Source of the DNA: Rhodospirillaceae bacterium
GTDB lineage: Bacteria; Pseudomonadota; Alphaproteobacteria; CACIAM-22H2
Assembly: GCA_022843945.1 (NCBI GenBank)
Contig: JALHMR010000001.1
Span: forward strand, 124,001 to 188,000
Length of the DNA stretch: 64,000 nt
Reading direction: 5' to 3'
Part shown: in pieces, positions 13,098 through 23,388 of the stretch
Layout of the letters: each line of letters begins with the position of its first letter
How positions within the stretch are numbered: position 1 is the stretch's first letter
Program-made: the position numbers and the translations under genes
Notes under the pieces: generated by a model
Database searches by the model: none
The model's input: the letters and a program-made list of their open reading frames with translations, nothing else
Told to the model about the DNA's origin: nothing

Positions 13098-15599
13098 TCA
13101 GCTCCGCAGCGTCGCCCCCGTCGCCTTCGCCACCGCGCCGACGATCTTCTGGCCGATGGCCTCTATTTCCACGTCGGTCAGGGTGCGGTCCTTGGGTTGC
13201 AGGCGCACGGAGATGGCCAGCGACTTCTTGCCTTCCGGCACGCCCTTGCCCTGGTAGACGTCGAACACGCTGACCGCCGCTATCGTCGCGTCCGCGATTT
13301 CCTTGCCGGCCTGTTTTGCCGCGCTGATCACCTTCGCCGATTCAACGCCCGCGTCTAAGAGGAAGGCGAAGTCGCGCTCCACCGGCTGGAAGGCGCTGAG
13401 CCGCAGCATCGGCCGCGCCTTGGATGATTTAGCCTTGGGGGCGGGCAGCGCATCGAGGAAGACCTCGAACGCCGCTATGGGCCCTTCGGCATCGAGCTTC
13501 CGCAGGGTCGCCGGGTGCAGCTCGCCGAACCAGGCGATGACCGTCTTGGGCCCCAGCTTCAGCGCGCCGGAGCGACCGGGGTGATACCAGGCGGGCGCTT
13601 CCGCTACCGCCTGCACGTTCTCGATCGACAGGCCCAGCGCCTGCAGCAGGTTGAGCGCGTCCGCTTTGGCGTCGAAGGCGTCCGCCGGGCGCGGCGCCGC
13701 GGCCCAGTGGCGCGGGCCTGTTTTTCCGGCGCGGATGCCGGCGGCCACCATCTGCTGGCCGTCGGGCCTGGGGCTCAGGAACTGCGGGCCGACCTCGAAC
13801 AGTGCCGCGTCGCCGGTGCCGCGGTCGGCGTTGCGCTTCGCCGCCAGCACTAGGTTGGGCAGGATCGAGGGGCGCATGCGGTCCAGGTCGGCCGAGATCG
13901 GATTGGCCAGCAGCAGCTCTGTCGATGTGCCGCCGAACAGGGCGGCGTGCTCGCGGGACATGAAGGAGAAGGTCACCGCCTCGGTCAGGCCCGCCGAGGC
14001 CAGGGCGCGCTTGGTCTCGCGCACCCGGCGCTGCTGGGCCGTGAGCGCCGGCCGGGCCACCGCCCCGTCGCGCACCAGCGAGACGGCCTTGATGTTGTCG
14101 TAGCCGTGGATGCGCGCCACCTCTTCGATCAGGTCCGCCTCGCCGTGGATGTCGCCGCGCCAGGAGGGGGGCTCGGCTTGGAGGGAGTCCCCTGTTTCTC
14201 GCCCCACCTCACCCCGGCCCTCTCCGCCCCCCGGGGCGGAGAGGGAGGGGCCCGCCTCTGGGCGGGAGGGTGAGGTGGGGGTGCTAACCGTGAAGCCCAG
14301 ACGCTTGAGGATTTCCGCTGCGTCGCTGAGGCTAATATCCAGGCCGCCCAGCCCGTGCAGCCGCTCGGCGCGCAAGGTGTACGTGCGCTTCCATTCCGGC
14401 AGCGTGCCGGTGACCACCAGCTCCGACGGCTCGCCGCCGCACAGCTCCTGGATCAGGCGCGTCGCCGCCTCCATGCCTTCCTGCACCGCCGCTGGATCCA
14501 GGCCGCGCTCGAAGCGGTAGCGCGCGTCGGAGACGATGTCGTGCTTGCGCCCCGTGGCCGCGGTGCGCAGGGGATCGAAGAGCGCCGCCTCGACGAACAC
14601 GTCGGTGGTCTCGGCCGTGCAGCCCGTGTGCTCGCCGCCGATCACCCCGCCCAGCGCCTCGACGCCGGTGTCGTCGGCGATCACGGTTTCGCTGCCGGTC
14701 AGCGTGTATTCCTTGCCGTTGAGGGCCAGGAGCTTCTCGCCCGGCTTGGCGAGGCGCAAGGTGAGATCGCCCTTCACCTTCTGCGCATCGAAGACGTGCA
14801 AGGGCCGGCCGACATCGAAGGTCAGGTAGTTGGTGATGTCGACCAGCGCCGAGATGGGGCGCAGGCCGATCGCGGTCAGCCGGTCCTGCAGCCATTTCGG
14901 GCTGGGGCCGTTCTTCACGCCCTTGATCAGGCGGCCGACGAAATACGGGCAGGCATTCTCGACACCCGCGGGGAAATCGAACTTTACGTCGATAGGCGAC
15001 CGGAAGGTGCCCCTGGCCGGCTCGATCTTGCGCTGCTTGAGCGTGCCCATGCCGGCGGCGGCGAGATCGCGGGCGACACCGCGCACGCCGAGGCAATCGG
15101 CGCGGTTGGGCGTGATGGCGATGTCGATCACCGGATCGTCCAGTCCCATGATGCCGGCGACCGGCTGGCCTATAGGTGCATCCGCCGGCAGGTCGACGAT
15201 GCCGTCATGCTCGTCGCCCAGGCCCATCTCCATCAGCGACAGCAGCATGCCGTTGGATTCCTGGCCGCGGATCACGCCCTTCTTGAGCTCAACGTCCTTG
15301 CCGGGGATGTAGGCGCCGGCGGCGGCGAACACGCCCTTCATGCCGGTGCGGGCGTTGGGCGCGCCGCAGACGACCTGGAGCTTCTCCTTGCCGGTGTCGA
15401 CGATGCAGACCCGCAGGCGGTCGGCGTCGGGATGCTGCTTCGCCTCGACCACGTAGCCGACCACGAACTTGGAGAGTTTCGCGGCGCGGTCCTCGATGCC
15501 TTCAAGCTCCAGGCCGATGGCGGTGAGCTTGTCGGCTATTTCGCCGACGCTCGCCGTCGTCTCGAGATGCTGCTTGAGCCAGCCCAGGGTGAACTTCAT
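13098..15599 (-). CDS. pheT: phenylalanyl-tRNA synthetase beta subunit
   Basis: 833 residues, starting [15 protein letters not shown]. Domain order is EMAP/tRNA-binding OB fold (about 40-150), B3/4 editing domain, B5, a catalytic-like core and the C-terminal ferredoxin-fold anticodon-binding domain. With PheS it charges tRNA-Phe in an alpha2beta2 enzyme. ATG 15599 overlaps the pheS stop (ATGA). Unusually, the B5 region (about residues 437-467) carries an in-frame insertion encoded by a palindromic repeat. Its last 206 bp are duplicated downstream beyond hicBA. Confidence 0.96.
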   Translation of the reverse strand: MKFTLGWLKQHLETTASVGEIADKLTAIGLELEGIEDRAAKLSKFVVGYVVEAKQHPDADRLRVCIVDTGKEKLQVVCGAPNARTGMKGVFAAAGAYIPGKDVELKKGVIRGQESNGMLLSLMEMGLGDEHDGIVDLPADAPIGQPVAGIMGLDDPVIDIAITPNRADCLGVRGVARDLAAAGMGTLKQRKIEPARGTFRSPIDVKFDFPAGVENACPYFVGRLIKGVKNGPSPKWLQDRLTAIGLRPISALVDITNYLTFDVGRPLHVFDAQKVKGDLTLRLAKPGEKLLALNGKEYTLTGSETVIADDTGVEALGGVIGGEHTGCTAETTDVFVEAALFDPLRTAATGRKHDIVSDARYRFERGLDPAAVQEGMEAATRLIQELCGGEPSELVVTGTLPEWKRTYTLRAERLHGLGGLDISLSDAAEILKRLGFTVSTPTSPSRPEAGPSLSAPGGGEGRGEVGRETGDSLQAEPPSWRGDIHGEADLIEEVARIHGYDNIKAVSLVRDGAVARPALTAQQRRVRETKRALASAGLTEAVTFSFMSREHAALFGGTSTELLLANPISADLDRMRPSILPNLVLAAKRNADRGTGDAALFEVGPQFLSPRPDGQQMVAAGIRAGKTGPRHWAAAPRPADAFDAKADALNLLQALGLSIENVQAVAEAPAWYHPGRSGALKLGPKTVIAWFGELHPATLRKLDAEGPIAAFEVFLDALPAPKAKSSKARPMLRLSAFQPVERDFAFLLDAGVESAKVISAAKQAGKEIADATIAAVSVFDVYQGKGVPEGKKSLAISVRLQPKDRTLTDVEIEAIGQKIVGAVAKATGATLRS
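14202..14280. repeat. palindromic repeat inserted in-frame in pheT
   Basis: Terminal inverted repeats CCCCACCTCACCC and GGGTGAGGTGGGG (13 bp, perfect) enclose an inner perfect stem CCCTCTCCGCC (14218-14228) / GGCGGAGAGGG (14235-14245). The element is read through as low-complexity Pro/Ser/Gly/Glu residues between GFTVS and [11 protein letters not shown] of PheT. CTCACCCCGGCCCTCTCC is a common intergenic palindrome in proteobacteria. Confidence 0.85.
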
Positions 15600-16690
15600 C
15601 GGGCCAGCCCTCCGGTGGTCGAGGGCATGTCCACGGGCGCGAAGCCGTAATGCTTCAGCCAGCGCATGTCGGCTTCGTAGAAGGTGCGCAGGTCCGGGAT
15701 GCCGTATTTGAGCATCGCCATGCGCTCGATGCCCATGCCGAAGGCGAAGCCCTGGTAGATTGCGGGGTCGAGGCCGCAATTGGCGATGACCTTCGGGTGC
15801 ACCATGCCGCAGCCCAGGACCTCCAGCCAGTCGCCGAAATTGCCGATCTTGATCTCGCCTGATTTGCGGCTGCAGCCGATATCGACCTCGGCCGAGGGCT
15901 CGGTGAAGGGGAAGTGGCTGGGGCGGAAGCGCAAGGGGAGGTCGGGCACGTCGAAGAAGGCGCGCGCGAAATCGATCAGGCAGCCCTTGAGATGGCCCAT
16001 GTGAGTCGAGGTGTCGATGACCAGGCCTTCGACCTGGTGGAAATTCGGCGAGTGCGTGGCGTCGTGGTCGCTGCGATAGGTGCGGCCGGGCACGATGATG
16101 CGGATCGGCGGCTTCTGCGACATCATCGTGCGGATCTGCACCGGGCTCGTGTGAGTCCTCAGCACCATCGGCGAGGGCTCGGTGGCACCCGGGCTGGTCG
16201 AGGTGACGTTCAGGTAGAACGTATCCTGCGTCTGGCGCGCCGGATGCTCAGGGGGAATGTTTAAAGCCGTGAAGTTGTAGAAATCCTCCTCGATGTCCGG
16301 CCCCTCGGCGACCACGAAACCCATGTCGCCGAAGATCGAGACGATCTCGTCGATGGTCTGGCTGATCGGGTGGATGCGGCCATCGGGTGCCGGGCGCGGC
16401 GGCAGGGTGATGTCGACCTTCTCGGCGGCGAGGCGGGCATCCAGCGCGCCGGAGTTCAGGCTCTCGGTGCGGCGCTCCAGCTCGGCGGTGATGTCGTTCT
16501 TGAGCTGGTTGAGGGCGGCCCCGCGCTCCTTGCGCTGCTCGGGCGGGACTGAGCCCAGGCCCTTCATCAGCTCCGTGAGCTTGCCCTTCTTGCCGAGATA
16601 TTCGATACGCACCGCATCAAGCGAAGCGGGATCGCCGGCGCCGGCGATGGCGGCGCGCGCACTGCTCAGGAGTTCGTTGGTGTCGGACAT
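15596..16690 (-). CDS. pheS: phenylalanyl-tRNA synthetase alpha subunit
   Basis: 364 residues. An N-terminal coiled-coil arm binds tRNA, followed by a class II catalytic core with motif 2 ([20 protein letters not shown]) and motif 3 ([18 protein letters not shown]). ATG 16690 ([10 protein letters not shown]) follows GGGAAAC; the ORF extends further upstream but without a site. A terminator hairpin lies just upstream, between rplT and pheS. Confidence 0.97.
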   Translation of the reverse strand: MSDTNELLSSARAAIAGAGDPASLDAVRIEYLGKKGKLTELMKGLGSVPPEQRKERGAALNQLKNDITAELERRTESLNSGALDARLAAEKVDITLPPRPAPDGRIHPISQTIDEIVSIFGDMGFVVAEGPDIEEDFYNFTALNIPPEHPARQTQDTFYLNVTSTSPGATEPSPMVLRTHTSPVQIRTMMSQKPPIRIIVPGRTYRSDHDATHSPNFHQVEGLVIDTSTHMGHLKGCLIDFARAFFDVPDLPLRFRPSHFPFTEPSAEVDIGCSRKSGEIKIGNFGDWLEVLGCGMVHPKVIANCGLDPAIYQGFAFGMGIERMAMLKYGIPDLRTFYEADMRWLKHYGFAPVDMPSTTGGLAR

Positions 16691-16704
16691 GTTTCCCGAT
16701 CGCA

Positions 16705-16742
16705 CAAAAAAGAAAAGGGGCCCGGCTTGTCGCCAGGGCCCC
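16705..16742 (-). terminator. intrinsic terminator/attenuator between rplT and pheS
   Basis: GGGGCCC (16736-16742 complement) and its partner (16717-16723) form a hairpin with additional GGC/GCC pairing. On the minus strand it is followed by TTTTCTTTTTT (16715-16705). With only 75 bp between rplT and pheS there is no room for an obvious phenylalanine leader peptide, so this may simply reduce read-through into pheST. Confidence 0.85.
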
Positions 16743-16765
16743 TTCGCTTCACTTAAATGCCGCTG

Positions 16766-17131
16766 TTACTTGGCGGCTGCGAGGGCGGCCTTGGCCTGGT
16801 CGACGATCGCCTTGAAGCCGACCGGATCGGCCATGGCGATCTCCGCCAGCACCTTGCGGTCGACGGCGATCCCGGCCTTCTTCAGACCGTCGATCAGGCG
16901 GCCGTAGGTGATGCCCAGCTCGCGGCTGCCGGCGTTGATGCGCTGGATCCAGAGCCCGCGGAAGTCGCGCTTCTTGGCGCGGCGGTCGCGATAGGCGTAT
17001 TGCAGCGCCTTCTCGACGCGCTGCAGCGAGGGGCGGAAGGCTTCGCTTGAACGGCCGACATAGCCCTTGGCCATGTCGAGAACTTTTTTGTGGCGGGCAT
17101 GCCCGGTCACACCGCGTTTGACGCGTGCCAT
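16766..17131 (-). CDS. rplT: 50S ribosomal protein L20
   Basis: 121 residues, full length: [20 protein letters not shown] and continuing to [20 protein letters not shown]. It is an early 23S rRNA-binding assembly protein and, in E. coli, represses the infC-rpmI-rplT mRNA. It lies between rpmI and pheS. Confidence 0.97.
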   Translation of the reverse strand: MARVKRGVTGHARHKKVLDMAKGYVGRSSEAFRPSLQRVEKALQYAYRDRRAKKRDFRGLWIQRINAGSRELGITYGRLIDGLKKAGIAVDRKVLAEIAMADPVGFKAIVDQAKAALAAAK

Positions 17132-17164
17132 GTCAGGTCTCCGTGCTTTTCAGGGTAGGGCGGC

Positions 17165-17365
17165 TCAGGCGTAGGGCAGCCACTGGTGCTTGACCTTCTC
17201 GGCGTGGCCCTTGGAGAGGACCTTCATGCCGCGGGCCTTGCGCTTCATCTGCTGCGCGCGCTTGCGCATGTTGTGGCGCTTGTTGCCGTAGCCGGCGAGC
17301 ACCTTGCCGGTTGCCGTGACCTTGAAGCGCTTCTTGGCGCCTGACTTGGTCTTCATCTTGGGCAT
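17165..17365 (-). CDS. rpmI: 50S ribosomal protein L35
   Basis: 66 residues, highly basic: [20 protein letters not shown], then [18 protein letters not shown] 17365 is followed 33 bp downstream of its stop by rplT. Standard member of the infC-rpmI-rplT operon. Confidence 0.97.
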   Translation of the reverse strand: MPKMKTKSGAKKRFKVTATGKVLAGYGNKRHNMRKRAQQMKRKARGMKVLSKGHAEKVKHQWLPYA

Positions 17366-17682
17366 TTTATGTCTCCTTCTTCGGTTTACCCGGCGTGGGG
17401 CTCGGTGAGGAATTCTTCGGCGATCTCCTCGCCGGGGATTCCCTCACAAGCCTGTTCGGCCGGGTGCAGGAGCGGTTGGGCATGCCCGGGGTCCCAACGC
17501 CTCTGTTTTAGAGAGGGGAGACCCACAGCCGTGGCCGCTCGGGTTAAGGCGCGGGGTTATAGCGGTCCGGCCGGCTCCGCGCAAGGCGAAAGCCGGGCCG
17601 AATCACTGTTTCAGTAGAGTGGCTTAAGGCGCCATAACCCCGGGGGTCGTGAGGGGGGCCTCGCCCCCCTTCCCATGGCGCC
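17366..17682 (-). other. 317-bp infC-rpmI intercistronic region
   Basis: No coding sequence is supported. Just after infC lies a GC hairpin (AGGGGGG 17652-17658 / CCCCCCT 17664-17670) without a U-run, so it is not an intrinsic terminator. In E. coli the corresponding region carries the L20 autoregulatory structure; the length here would allow one, but I cannot identify it by eye. Confidence 0.45.
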
Positions 17683-18219
17683 CTATTTGGGCGCCATAAC
17701 CATAGTCATCTGCCGGCCCTCAAGCCGGGGATGGGCCTCGACCTTGGCGAGCTCGCCGAGATCGCCCTTGACCCGCTCGAGGAGGGCCACGCCGAGCTCC
17801 TGGTGGACCATCTCACGGCCGCGAAAACGCAAGGTTACCTTGACCTTATCGCCTTCCTCGATGAACCGGACCATGGCCTTGCGCTTGACCTCGTAGTCAT
17901 GGTCGTCGATGCCCGGGCGGAGCTTGATCTCCTTGATCTCGATGACTTTCTGCTTCTTGCGGGCCTCGTTGGCCTTCTTCTGCAGCTCGTATTTGTATTT
18001 GCCGATATCGAGCAGCTTGCAGACCGGAGGGTCGGCGCCGGGCGAAACCTCAACCAGATCAAGGCCCGCTTCCCAGGCGAGCTGCAATCCGGCGTGGAGG
18101 CTGACCACCCCCACCATCTCGCCACGGGCGTCGACCAGCCGGATCTTCCCGGCCTCGATCTGGTCGTTGACGCGCGGTCCATCCTTGGACGGCGCGGCTT
18201 CCTGTTGATATCGCGCTAT
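17683..18219 (-). CDS. infC: translation initiation factor IF-3 with ATA start
   Basis: 178 residues. The first conventional ATG (18117) would delete the N-terminal domain's first strand. The open frame upstream encodes [20 protein letters not shown] and [13 protein letters not shown], the standard IF-3 N-terminus. The only plausible initiator is ATA at 18217-18219, eight bases after GAGGAG. Rare initiators (AUU in E. coli) let IF-3 repress its own translation by proofreading the start codon, and this ATA fits that role. IF-3 prevents premature subunit joining. Downstream of thrS by 93 bp. Confidence 0.93.
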   Translation of the reverse strand: MARYQQEAAPSKDGPRVNDQIEAGKIRLVDARGEMVGVVSLHAGLQLAWEAGLDLVEVSPGADPPVCKLLDIGKYKYELQKKANEARKKQKVIEIKEIKLRPGIDDHDYEVKRKAMVRFIEEGDKVKVTLRFRGREMVHQELGVALLERVKGDLGELAKVEAHPRLEGRQMTMVMAPK

Positions 18220-18312
18220 CGAACACTCTCCTCTAATACCAACCGAACCCGTTGACCCGGCGGCCTGATCTCAGGCACCGCGGGGTGTTCCCGTCCGGGT
18301 CGGTCGCTGCAT

Positions 18313-20262
18313 TCAGGCGTGGGGAACGTCGGCCTCTTTGGCGAATCTAGCGATGGCCTCGTCGAGCGCAAGGGTTTCCTGTGCGTCGGAGCCGGTGCCC
18401 AGGCGCCGGACGGCGACCGTGCCCTGCTCGGCCTCGCGCCGGCCCACGGCCAGCAAGAGCGGGACCTTGGCCAACGTGTGCTCGCGCACCTTGTAGCCGA
18501 TCTTCTCGTTGCGCAGGTCGGGATCGACGCGCAGGCCGGCGGCGCGCGCCTTTTTCACGACCTCGCGGGCATAGTCGTCGGCGTCGGAAACGATCGTCGC
18601 CACAATGCCTTGCACGGGGGCCAGCCAGAGCGGCAGCTTGCCGGCATAGTTCTCGATGACGATGCCGATGAAGCGCTCGAAGGAGCCGAAGATCGCCCGG
18701 TGCAGCATCACCGGCCGGTGCTTGGCGCCGTCCTCACCCACGTAGGACGCGTCAAGCCGTTCCGGCAAAACGAAATCCACCTGCAGGGTGCCGCACTGCC
18801 AGTCGCGGCCGATGGTGTCGCGCAGCACGAATTCGAGCTTCGGCCCGTAAAAGGCGCCCTCGCCCGGGTTGAGCGTGGTCTCGAGGCCGGCCGCTTTCGA
18901 GGCGTCTTTCAAGGCCTTCTCGGCCTTGTCCCAGATCGCGTCCTCGCCGGCCCGGATGGCGGGGCGGTCGGAGAACTTGACCCGCACGTCGCTGAAGCCG
19001 AGATCGCCGTAGACCTGGCGCAGCAGGTCGCAGAACTTGATGCTTTCCGCGGTGATCTGGTCCTCGGTGCAGAAGATATGCGCGTCGTCCTGGGTGAAGG
19101 CCCTCACCCGCATGATGCCGTGCAAGGCGCCCGACGGCTCATAGCGGTGGCAGGCGCCGAATTCCGCCAACCGCAACGGCAGATCGCGATAGCTCTTGAG
19201 ACCCTGCTTGAAGATCTGCACATGGCAGGGGCAGTTCATCGGCTTGATGGCGTAGACGCGGTCGCCCTCCTCCACCGAGGCGCCCTCGGCGCGCGGGGTG
19301 GCGAGGAACATGGCGTCCTTGAACTTGTCCCAGTGGCCCGACTGCTCCCAGAGCCTGCGGTCGACCAGCTGCGGGGTCTTGACCTCGACATAGCCGCCGT
19401 CTTCCAGGCGCCGGCGGATGTAGCCCTCCAGGGTGCGCCACAGGGTCCAGCCCTTGGGATGCCAGAAGACCGAGCCGGCGGCCTCCTCCTGCACGTGGAA
19501 GAGATCCATCTCGCGGCCCAGCCGGCGATGGTCGCGCTTCTCGGCCTCCTCGAGCCGGGTGAGATGGGCCTTGAGATCGGACTCGCTGGCCCAGGCGGTG
19601 CCGTAGATGCGCTGCAGCTGGGCGTTCTTCGCGTCGCCGCGCCAGTAGGCGCCCGACAGCTTGGTCAGCTTGAAGGCCTTGGGCAATTTGCCGGTCGAGG
19701 GCAGATGCGGACCGACGCAGAGATCGAGCCACTTACCCTGGCGGTAGATCGAGATCTTCTCGCCGCGGTTGGCGATCTCCTGCACCCACTCGGCCTTGTA
19801 CTTTTCCCCGGTGCTCTCAAAATGTTTGACCGCGTCCGCGCCCTGCCACTCCTCGCGCACGATCTCCTCGTTGCGGTCGATGATCTCCTTCATCCGCGCT
19901 TCGATCTTGCCGAAATCGTCCGGGGTGAAGGGCTGCTCGCGCACGAAGTCGTAGTAGAAGCCGTCCTCGGTCGCCGGGCCGAAGGTGATCTGGGTGCCGG
20001 GGTAGAGCTCCTGCACCGCCTCGGCCAGCACATGCGCCACGTCGTGGCGGATCAGCTCCAGCGCCTCGGGTGACTTGCCGGTGACGATCTCGATGCGCGC
20101 GTCGCGGTCGATGACCTTCTTGAGGTCGACCAGCGCGCCGTCGACCTTCATGGCCAGCGCCGCCTTGGCCAGGCCCGGGCCGATCGCCGTCGCCACGTCC
20201 ACGCCGCTCACGGGCTGCGGGAAGCTTTTGACGCTGCCGTCGGGAAGGGTGATGGCGACCAT
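18313..20262 (-). CDS. thrS: threonyl-tRNA synthetase
   Basis: 649 residues: TGS domain (1-60, [20 protein letters not shown]), an editing/second additional domain with the HxxxH-like [12 protein letters not shown], a class II core with the zinc ligand Cys in [10 protein letters not shown], motif 2 [15 protein letters not shown], motif 3, and an anticodon-binding domain. The ATG 20262 start gives the canonical TGS beginning. It heads the thrS-infC-rpmI-rplT-pheST cluster on the minus strand. Confidence 0.97.
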   Translation of the reverse strand: MVAITLPDGSVKSFPQPVSGVDVATAIGPGLAKAALAMKVDGALVDLKKVIDRDARIEIVTGKSPEALELIRHDVAHVLAEAVQELYPGTQITFGPATEDGFYYDFVREQPFTPDDFGKIEARMKEIIDRNEEIVREEWQGADAVKHFESTGEKYKAEWVQEIANRGEKISIYRQGKWLDLCVGPHLPSTGKLPKAFKLTKLSGAYWRGDAKNAQLQRIYGTAWASESDLKAHLTRLEEAEKRDHRRLGREMDLFHVQEEAAGSVFWHPKGWTLWRTLEGYIRRRLEDGGYVEVKTPQLVDRRLWEQSGHWDKFKDAMFLATPRAEGASVEEGDRVYAIKPMNCPCHVQIFKQGLKSYRDLPLRLAEFGACHRYEPSGALHGIMRVRAFTQDDAHIFCTEDQITAESIKFCDLLRQVYGDLGFSDVRVKFSDRPAIRAGEDAIWDKAEKALKDASKAAGLETTLNPGEGAFYGPKLEFVLRDTIGRDWQCGTLQVDFVLPERLDASYVGEDGAKHRPVMLHRAIFGSFERFIGIVIENYAGKLPLWLAPVQGIVATIVSDADDYAREVVKKARAAGLRVDPDLRNEKIGYKVREHTLAKVPLLLAVGRREAEQGTVAVRRLGTGSDAQETLALDEAIARFAKEADVPHA

Positions 20263-20420
20263 GAATCGGGCTCGAAAATAACGCGAAGGCCGGCAATCTA
20301 GGCGGAATAGCCGGGGTGTCAAGCGAACGACCGCGCCGCCGAAGCCGTTGACCGGTCTCGCTTTTGGCCGCACGGTTGGCGTCAGACCGCGACAGCGGCG
20401 ATGGCGTACGGAGGGAACGG

Positions 20421-21383
20421 ATGGCAGTGCTGATCATCGGCGCGGGGCTCGTTGGCTCGCAGATCGCCCGCCTGCTGGTCGAGCAGGGTCAGCGTCCCGT
20501 CCTGATGGATACCGCCGCCCAGCGTGACGCGCTGGGCGAGATCGTCGATCTCGGCCGGGTGGAGCTGATCGAGGGCGACATCCTGCAGCCGCCTCATCTG
20601 GCGCGGGCGATTCAGCCCTACGGCATCAGCGACATCGTCCATACCGCCGCCAACCCGATGCTGACCTTGGGCGCGCAGCGCGATCCCTTCGGCGCCATCC
20701 AGCTCAACATCATGGGCACGGTGAATGTGCTGGAGGCGGCCCGCGCCCACAAGCTGCGCCGCGTCGTGGTGGCCAGCTCCAACGTGCTCAACCACTTCCT
20801 GGCCGGCGGCGAAGGAAAGGGCGATCCCTCGAAGGAAGAAGCCTTCCCCCGCCCCACCACCTTCTATGCCACGACCAAGCAGGCGATCGAGAATCTCGGC
20901 CTCAACTACGCGCGCTGGAACGACGTCGACTTCGCCGCCGTGCGCTACGGCGCGGTGTGCGGCCCGTGGACCGGCCAGGGTGGCGGCGGCCCGAGCAACA
21001 TCGTGCGCGAGGCCGTTCTCAACGCGCTGCGCGGCGAGGAGGCGGTCGTGGGTGCCGGCGGCCTCGAATGGGTCTACTCCAAGGACGCGGCGCGCGGCAC
21101 GGTGCTGGCGCTGCAGGCCACGGCCGATCTGCGATCCCGCGTGTTCAACATCACCATGGGCCGGGTGACGACCCCCGACGAGCTGGCGGATGCGCTCAAG
21201 GCGGCGGTGCCGGGTGCGCGGGTGCGCATCGAGACGCCCGCCGCTGCCGCCGTCTCGGCGCCGCAGATGCACCATGCTTCGGATCTCGGCCTGGCGAAGA
21301 GCGTGATCGGCTACCAACCCGAGTACGACATGTCGAAAGCGATCCAGGACCTCGTGGACTGGTTCAAGGCGAAGCAAAAGTAA
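20421..21383 (+). CDS. NAD-dependent epimerase/dehydratase family protein
   Basis: 320 residues of the extended SDR type: N-terminal Rossmann [27 protein letters not shown], active-site Tyr/Lys in [20 protein letters not shown]. The chemistry on the substrate (probably an NDP-sugar or other hydroxyl compound) is undetermined. ATG 20421 is preceded by GGAGGGAACGG. It is 16 bp upstream of the amidohydrolase and probably cotranscribed with it. Confidence 0.82.
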   Translation: MAVLIIGAGLVGSQIARLLVEQGQRPVLMDTAAQRDALGEIVDLGRVELIEGDILQPPHLARAIQPYGISDIVHTAANPMLTLGAQRDPFGAIQLNIMGTVNVLEAARAHKLRRVVVASSNVLNHFLAGGEGKGDPSKEEAFPRPTTFYATTKQAIENLGLNYARWNDVDFAAVRYGAVCGPWTGQGGGGPSNIVREAVLNALRGEEAVVGAGGLEWVYSKDAARGTVLALQATADLRSRVFNITMGRVTTPDELADALKAAVPGARVRIETPAAAAVSAPQMHHASDLGLAKSVIGYQPEYDMSKAIQDLVDWFKAKQK

Positions 21384-21399
21384 GGTGGGAGGAAGAACG

Positions 21400-22467
21400 A
21401 TGCGACCCAAGCGGATTCTCGACGGCGACGGCCATGTCATCGAGCGCGACAGCGAGCTGTTCGAGCATCTCGAGGCGCCCTATGCCAAGAACGATACCTT
21501 GCTCGGCTATCCGTTCTTCCCGGCGCTCGACGGCTACAACCGCGGCGCCATGATGGCGCGGCTGGGCATCCACAAATCCTACGAGATCACGCCGCAGCAC
21601 TGGGTCGACTCGCTCGACAAAGCCGGCATCGAATCGACGGTGCTCTATCCCACTGCCGGCCTGGCCTTCTCCATGATCCAGGATCCGGAATGGGCGCGCG
21701 CCCTGGCCCGCGCCTACAACAACTGGTTCAGCGAGCGTTACTTCAAGCTCAGCAAGCGGCTGCGCGGCATGGCGCTGGTCCCGCTGCAGAACGTGCCGGA
21801 GGCGGTGAAGGAGCTGCGCCGCGCGGTGACCGAGCTCGGCATGGTCGGCGCCGTGCTGCCGGCCAACAGCGCCGACATCGGCGTGCGCAAGGCGCTGGGC
21901 CATCCCGATTTCTGGCCGATCTACGAGGAAGCGGAGCGCCTCAACGTGCCGATCGCCACGCACGGCGCGCCGTCGATGAACCTGGGCATCAACTCGTTCA
22001 ACCATTTCGCCATGACCATCGCGCTGGAGCACCCGCTGGCCCAGATGATCCAGATCACGAGCCTGGTCATGGAAGGCGTGTTCGACCGCTTCCCCAAATT
22101 GCGCGTCGGCTTCCTCGAAGCCGGCACCGGCTGGGTGCCCTACATGATGGACCGGCTCGACCGCTCCTACGAGGTGCTGCAGCGCGACGGGCGGCGCGAG
22201 TTCTCCGAGCACCTGAAGCGCAAGCCGAGCGAGCATTTCGCCTCGGGCCGCATGTACTTCTCCTGCGAGGGCGGCGAGCCGTCGCTCAAGAACCTGGTCG
22301 ACCGCATCGGCTACAAGACGCTGCTCTTCGCCTCCGACTACCCGCACGAGGCCAACCTGGAGCACGCCATGCACGAGATCGACGAGCTCTTGGCCCGCGA
22401 CGACCTGCCGGATGCCGCCAAGCAGGGCATCTTCTGCGACAACGTCGAGGCGTTCTACGCGCGGTGA
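21400..22467 (+). CDS. amidohydrolase family protein (TIM-barrel, ACMSD-like)
   Basis: 355 residues of the amidohydrolase-2 family (PF04909): metal-binding DGDGHVIE near the N-terminus, IATHGAPS, and a late LLFASDYPHEANLEH with the conserved Asp. Such proteins are metal-dependent hydrolases or decarboxylases, often in aromatic degradation. Start ATG 21400 has GGAGGAAGAACG. The pairing with an SDR suggests a small catabolic operon; the substrate is not predictable. Confidence 0.82.
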   Translation: MRPKRILDGDGHVIERDSELFEHLEAPYAKNDTLLGYPFFPALDGYNRGAMMARLGIHKSYEITPQHWVDSLDKAGIESTVLYPTAGLAFSMIQDPEWARALARAYNNWFSERYFKLSKRLRGMALVPLQNVPEAVKELRRAVTELGMVGAVLPANSADIGVRKALGHPDFWPIYEEAERLNVPIATHGAPSMNLGINSFNHFAMTIALEHPLAQMIQITSLVMEGVFDRFPKLRVGFLEAGTGWVPYMMDRLDRSYEVLQRDGRREFSEHLKRKPSEHFASGRMYFSCEGGEPSLKNLVDRIGYKTLLFASDYPHEANLEHAMHEIDELLARDDLPDAAKQGIFCDNVEAFYAR

Positions 22468-22470
22468 GGC

Positions 22471-23388
22471 CTAAGCGGGCAGCGCCGCCGTCACGGCATC
22501 GAGCGGCAATTCGGCGAGGTCCGGGCGGCGCAGGACGCTGACCTTGCCGCGTGGCGCGCAGAGCGCCGGGTCGGAATCGTCGGAGAACAGGACGATCGAG
22601 GGACAGCCGGCGGCGGCGATCAGGTGCATCGGGCCGGTGTCGTTGCCTACGGCGACGCGCGCCCCCCGCGCCAGCGCTGCGATCTCGGCGAAGTTCGTTT
22701 CGCCGATGAGGTCGCGGGCCGATGGACACGCGGCACGGATGGTATCGGCCAGAGGCCGCTCCGGCACCGTACCCAGGATCACCGGCTGGATACCCTGCAC
22801 GGCGAGCGACGAGGCCAACGCGGCGAAGCGCGCGGTCGGCCAGCGTTTCCGCGGCCGGGTCTCGGCACCGCCGGGAACGAGCAGTGCGTAAGGCGCGGTC
22901 AGGCCGAACCGTTGGATATCGGCCGTCAGCCACGACAGGTCGGGCGGCGGCACCGCGGCAATGCCAGCGAGGCGCAGCTGGTCGGCCTGCCGGTCCACCG
23001 TGTGCAGGCGGTCGCGATCGGGATTGCGGTGCGGGTGGGAGCAGCTGGTGGCGATACCCGACCATTCCGGCCGCGGCTCCGGCCCCATGAGCTGGAAATA
23101 GAAGCTGCTGCGGTCGGAGGTCTGCAAGTCGTAGACGCGGGTGAACCCGGCATCGCGCAGGCGCCGGCGCAAGGCCCGCCAGACGCCGACCTGCCAGAAG
23201 CGCGGCTTGGTGTCCGTCCACACCTCGTCGACATACGGGCTGGCCGCGAGCAACCCGGCATAGGGCGCGCCGGTCAGGGCCGTGATGCGCGCGCCGTGAT
23301 GATGCTGGCGGATCGCCGCCATCGGACCCAGCGCCAGAACGACGTCGCCCAGGGCGCCGAGCTTGATGACGAGGATGCGCTCGCTCAC
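22471..23388 (-). CDS. glycosyltransferase family 9 (heptosyltransferase-like)
   Basis: 305 residues: SERILVIKLGALGDVVLALG at the N-terminus, VPGGAETRPRKRWP for the donor site, and VGNDTGPMHLIAAAGCPSIV, the signature of ADP-heptose:LPS heptosyltransferases. The start is GTG 23388, overlapping the upstream glycosyltransferase stop (GTGA). It probably adds a sugar to LPS core. Confidence 0.88.
   Translation of the reverse strand: MSERILVIKLGALGDVVLALGPMAAIRQHHHGARITALTGAPYAGLLAASPYVDEVWTDTKPRFWQVGVWRALRRRLRDAGFTRVYDLQTSDRSSFYFQLMGPEPRPEWSGIATSCSHPHRNPDRDRLHTVDRQADQLRLAGIAAVPPPDLSWLTADIQRFGLTAPYALLVPGGAETRPRKRWPTARFAALASSLAVQGIQPVILGTVPERPLADTIRAACPSARDLIGETNFAEIAALARGARVAVGNDTGPMHLIAAAGCPSIVLFSDDSDPALCAPRGKVSVLRRPDLAELPLDAVTAALPA

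Noticed and set aside
9852-13303. Complete integrative element with integrase
   Set aside because: Tail duplications and a toxin-antitoxin pair are present, but no integrase, excisionase or transposase ORF is visible, so only remnants are claimed.
16691-16765. Phenylalanine leader-peptide attenuator before pheS
   Set aside because: A terminator is present, but the 75-bp gap holds no Phe-rich reading frame with a ribosome site.
17652-17670. Intrinsic terminator after infC
   Set aside because: The 7-bp GC hairpin has no U-tract on the minus strand, and rpmI-rplT follow in the same operon.
18319-20073. 584-codon plus-strand ORF opposite thrS
   Set aside because: Antisense shadow of thrS with no recognisable domain.
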